Below, piece by piece: positions 5,794 to 6,887 of a DNA stretch of 6,887 bases. A model generated the notes under the pieces. It had not been told where the DNA came from and searched no databases. It saw only the letters and a list, made by a program, of their open reading frames with translations. The translations under genes were made by a program, and so were the position numbers. Positions within the stretch are counted from its first letter, which is position 1. The number at the start of each line of letters is the position of its first letter. Source of the stretch: an uncultured Caryophanales bacterium (lineage in GTDB: Bacteria > Bacillota_I > Bacilli_A > RFN20 > CAG-826); contig CAMIVH010000046.1 of assembly GCA_946401755.1 (NCBI GenBank), positions 1 to 6,887 on the forward strand. The letters run 5' to 3'.

Positions 5794-5823
5794 ATAGTAT
5801 AACGATTTTTCTAAAGAAAACAA
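5794..5823 (-). promoter_or_regulatory. Promoter of spx
   Basis: On the minus strand two overlapping hexamers are possible: TATACT (5801-5796; 5 of 6 to consensus), ending 8 nt before the ATG, and TACTAT (5799-5794), ending exactly 6 nt before it. TTGTTT (5823-5818) is a weak -35 at 16 nt from the first. Either choice gives a leader of about 0 to 2 nt. Confidence 0.5.
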
Positions 5824-5834
5824 ATAATATGTAT

Positions 5835-5863
5835 TTGAAATTAGTCTCGTTAAAGACTAAACT
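5835..5863 (+). promoter_or_regulatory. Promoter of trpS
   Basis: TTGAAA (5835-5840; 5 of 6 to the -35 consensus) and TAAACT (5858-5863; 4 of 6 to the -10) are separated by exactly 17 nt. Transcription would start near 5870, just before the Shine-Dalgarno sequence, leaving a leader of about 18 nt. That leader is too short for a T-box or any riboswitch. Confidence 0.6.
5841..5860. repeat. Inverted repeat in the trpS promoter spacer
   Basis: TTAGTCT (5841-5847) and AGACTAA (5854-5860) form a perfect 7-bp inverted repeat with a 6-bp spacer. It fills the gap between the predicted -35 and -10 of trpS, where a bound repressor would block polymerase. No T run follows on either strand, so it is not a terminator. 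The cognate regulator is unknown. Confidence 0.5.
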
Positions 5864-5870
5864 AGATAAC

Positions 5871-5878
5871 AAGGTGAT
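5871..5878 (+). promoter_or_regulatory. trpS ribosome-binding site
   Basis: AAGGTGAT is an exact 8-base match to the 3' part of the bacterial anti-Shine-Dalgarno complement (AAGGAGGTGAT-type) and ends 9 nt before the ATG at 5888. Confidence 0.75.
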
Positions 5879-5887
5879 TAAATAATT

Positions 5888-6874
5888 ATGGCAGAACGTA
5901 TATTAACTGGTATTAAACCAACTGGACAATTAACATTAGGCAATTATATTGCTGTTTTAAAGAATTTAAAAAAGACTATGGAACGTGGCGAATGTTTCAT
6001 TTTCATCGCGGACCTTCATGCCTTGACTTTGCCAATTGATCCAGAAGTATTAAGACAAAATTCAATCGACTTAGCAGCTTTCTATTTAGCCGCTGGTCTT
6101 GATCCAAACAAGAGCGCAATGTTCTTACAAAGTAGCGTCTCCGCTCACGCAGAGCTCAATGCTATTATGCAAAACTACTTATACATGGGTGAGTTATCAC
6201 GTATGACTCAATTCAAAGATAAGTCCGCTAAATTAAAAGAAAACGCTATTGGCTTAGGCTTATTTGCTTACCCAGTCCTTATGGCGTGCGATATCGTCCT
6301 TTATGACGCGAATGTTATCCCTGTCGGTGAAGACCAAGTGCAACACATTGAGTTGACACGTGACCTAGTTAACCGCTTCAATAACCGTTATGGTGACTTA
6401 TTAACAATGCCAAAAGCGGAACTCCGTAAAGTTGGTAAAAGAATCATGTCTTTAAGTGATCCAAGTGTCAAAATGAGTAAGTCTGATCCTAAAGGTGATG
6501 TCTTCCTTAAAGATGAACCAGCGGTTATCCGTAAAAAGATTATGTCCGCGGTTACGGATATGGGTTGTGAAGTCAAATATGACCCAGAAAATAAACCAGG
6601 CATCTCTAACTTAATTCAAATCTATTGCTGCATGAAGGATATTGAAATTCCTGAAGCAGAAAAGTTATTTGAAGGTTACCGTTATGGTGACTTCAAAAAA
6701 GCGGTCGCTGATGCCGTTATTGAAGAACTTGAACCATTCCAAAACCGTTATAAAGAAATCATTGCCAGTAAGAGCTATGAAGCCGTCCTTAGACAAGGGG
6801 CTGAAAAGGCTAGCAAGATTGCTAACGAAACACTTAAAAGAATTCAAAAAGCCGTTGGCTTATTACAATTGTAA
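5888..6874 (+). CDS. trpS: Tryptophanyl-tRNA synthetase
   Basis: TrpRS charges tRNA-Trp with tryptophan using ATP in the cytosol. The 328-residue product has the usual bacterial length and class I layout. GIKPTGQLTLGNYI (residues 8-21) contains the HIGH-type signature in its TrpRS form (TLGN). FIADLHALT follows. YPVLMACDIVLYDANVIPVGEDQVQHIELTRDL is the amino-acid-binding core, here as one continuous block, and KMSKS lies at residues 195-199. The C-terminal helical part runs to GLLQL. It has its own promoter and Shine-Dalgarno sequence, divergent from spx. In B. subtilis trpS, spx and the CYTH gene yjbK lie in the same wider region, which supports vertical inheritance of this block. No truncation or unusual composition is seen. 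Confidence 0.97.
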   Translation: MAERILTGIKPTGQLTLGNYIAVLKNLKKTMERGECFIFIADLHALTLPIDPEVLRQNSIDLAAFYLAAGLDPNKSAMFLQSSVSAHAELNAIMQNYLYMGELSRMTQFKDKSAKLKENAIGLGLFAYPVLMACDIVLYDANVIPVGEDQVQHIELTRDLVNRFNNRYGDLLTMPKAELRKVGKRIMSLSDPSVKMSKSDPKGDVFLKDEPAVIRKKIMSAVTDMGCEVKYDPENKPGISNLIQIYCCMKDIEIPEAEKLFEGYRYGDFKKAVADAVIEELEPFQNRYKEIIASKSYEAVLRQGAEKASKIANETLKRIQKAVGLLQL

Positions 6875-6877
6875 TAA
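6860..6877. repeat. Perfect 18-bp palindrome at the trpS stop codon
   Basis: TTATTACAATTGTAATAA equals its own reverse complement without a spacer. It spans the last codons and stop of trpS and lies just before the next gene's probable ribosome-binding site. Its core TACAATTGTA fits the TACAnnTGTA pattern bound by CopY/BlaI/MecI-type repressors. It could also be a by-product of AT-rich Leu-Leu-Gln-Leu-stop codons. Confidence 0.4.
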
Positions 6878-6880
6878 AAA

Positions 6881-6887
6881 AGAGGAG
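6881..6887 (+). promoter_or_regulatory. Probable ribosome-binding site of the next gene
   Basis: AGAGGAG forms the last seven bases of the window, 6 bp after the trpS stop codon. It suggests another plus-strand gene starting a few bases beyond the edge, possibly cotranscribed with trpS. No start codon is visible. Confidence 0.5.

Noticed and set aside
5788..5887. T-box or other riboswitch before trpS
   Set aside because: The whole intergenic region is 100 bp, the predicted leader is about 18 nt, and the one inverted repeat lies upstream of the likely transcript start with no terminator T run.
6388..6847. Minus-strand open frames within trpS
   Set aside because: Shadows of a full-length tryptophanyl-tRNA synthetase gene with no independent support.
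1..6887. Mobile element, CRISPR, phage or defence island
   Set aside because: All nine genes are intact and compactly arranged, mostly housekeeping; no transposase, integrase, direct-repeat array or tRNA gene is visible.
1..6887. Mycoplasma-type genetic code (UGA as Trp)
   Set aside because: The Trp codons inspected are TGG, and TGA ends ylbF and the EIIB-like gene at sensible positions.

Overview
The window is a dense stretch of ordinary bacterial chromosome carrying nine protein genes. It is AT-rich. Every Trp codon I checked is TGG, and TGA is used as a stop at two gene ends, so the genetic code is standard rather than the Mycoplasma code. The gene set (Spx, RNase J, a YlbF-family protein, a YjbK-like CYTH protein) and the local gene orders point to Bacillota, class Bacilli. 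A streamlined lineage near the Erysipelotrichia or the standard-code relatives of Mollicutes seems likely; this placement is inference.

Layout. Positions 1-1430 hold a minus-strand operon, ylbF-rsmD-coaD, with overlapping or touching genes and a good intrinsic terminator at 9-34. Positions 1502-4344 hold plus-strand def, rnjA and maf, where rnjA has its own promoter and maf follows one base after rnjA. Then come a short minus-strand gene for a membrane-anchored, EIIB-like protein without the phosphorylated cysteine (4334-4702), a plus-strand CYTH-domain gene (4742-5356), minus-strand spx (5353-5787) and plus-strand trpS (5888-6874). The last bases hold a perfect 18-bp palindrome and what looks like the ribosome-binding site of the next gene.

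Function. The genes serve translation (Def, TrpRS, RsmD), RNA decay (RNase J, and YlbF as a likely RNase Y cofactor), CoA synthesis (CoaD), nucleotide housekeeping (Maf, possibly the CYTH phosphatase) and stress response (Spx). ylbF-rsmD-coaD and def-rnjA are orders known from Bacillus subtilis, but the small genes that lie between them there (ylbG and ykzG/rpoY) are absent here.

The most interesting signal is in the gene starts. Four genes (ylbF, def, the EIIB-like gene and spx) lack a Shine-Dalgarno sequence and instead have a TANNNT hexamer exactly 6 nt before the ATG, as expected for leaderless mRNAs. Genes with a 5' leader (rnjA, trpS, probably CYTH) and most genes inside operons (rsmD, coaD) use Shine-Dalgarno sequences. 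All three divergent intergenic regions are under about 100 bp. Two contain perfect inverted repeats placed on promoter elements, and the third has overlapping divergent -10 hexamers.
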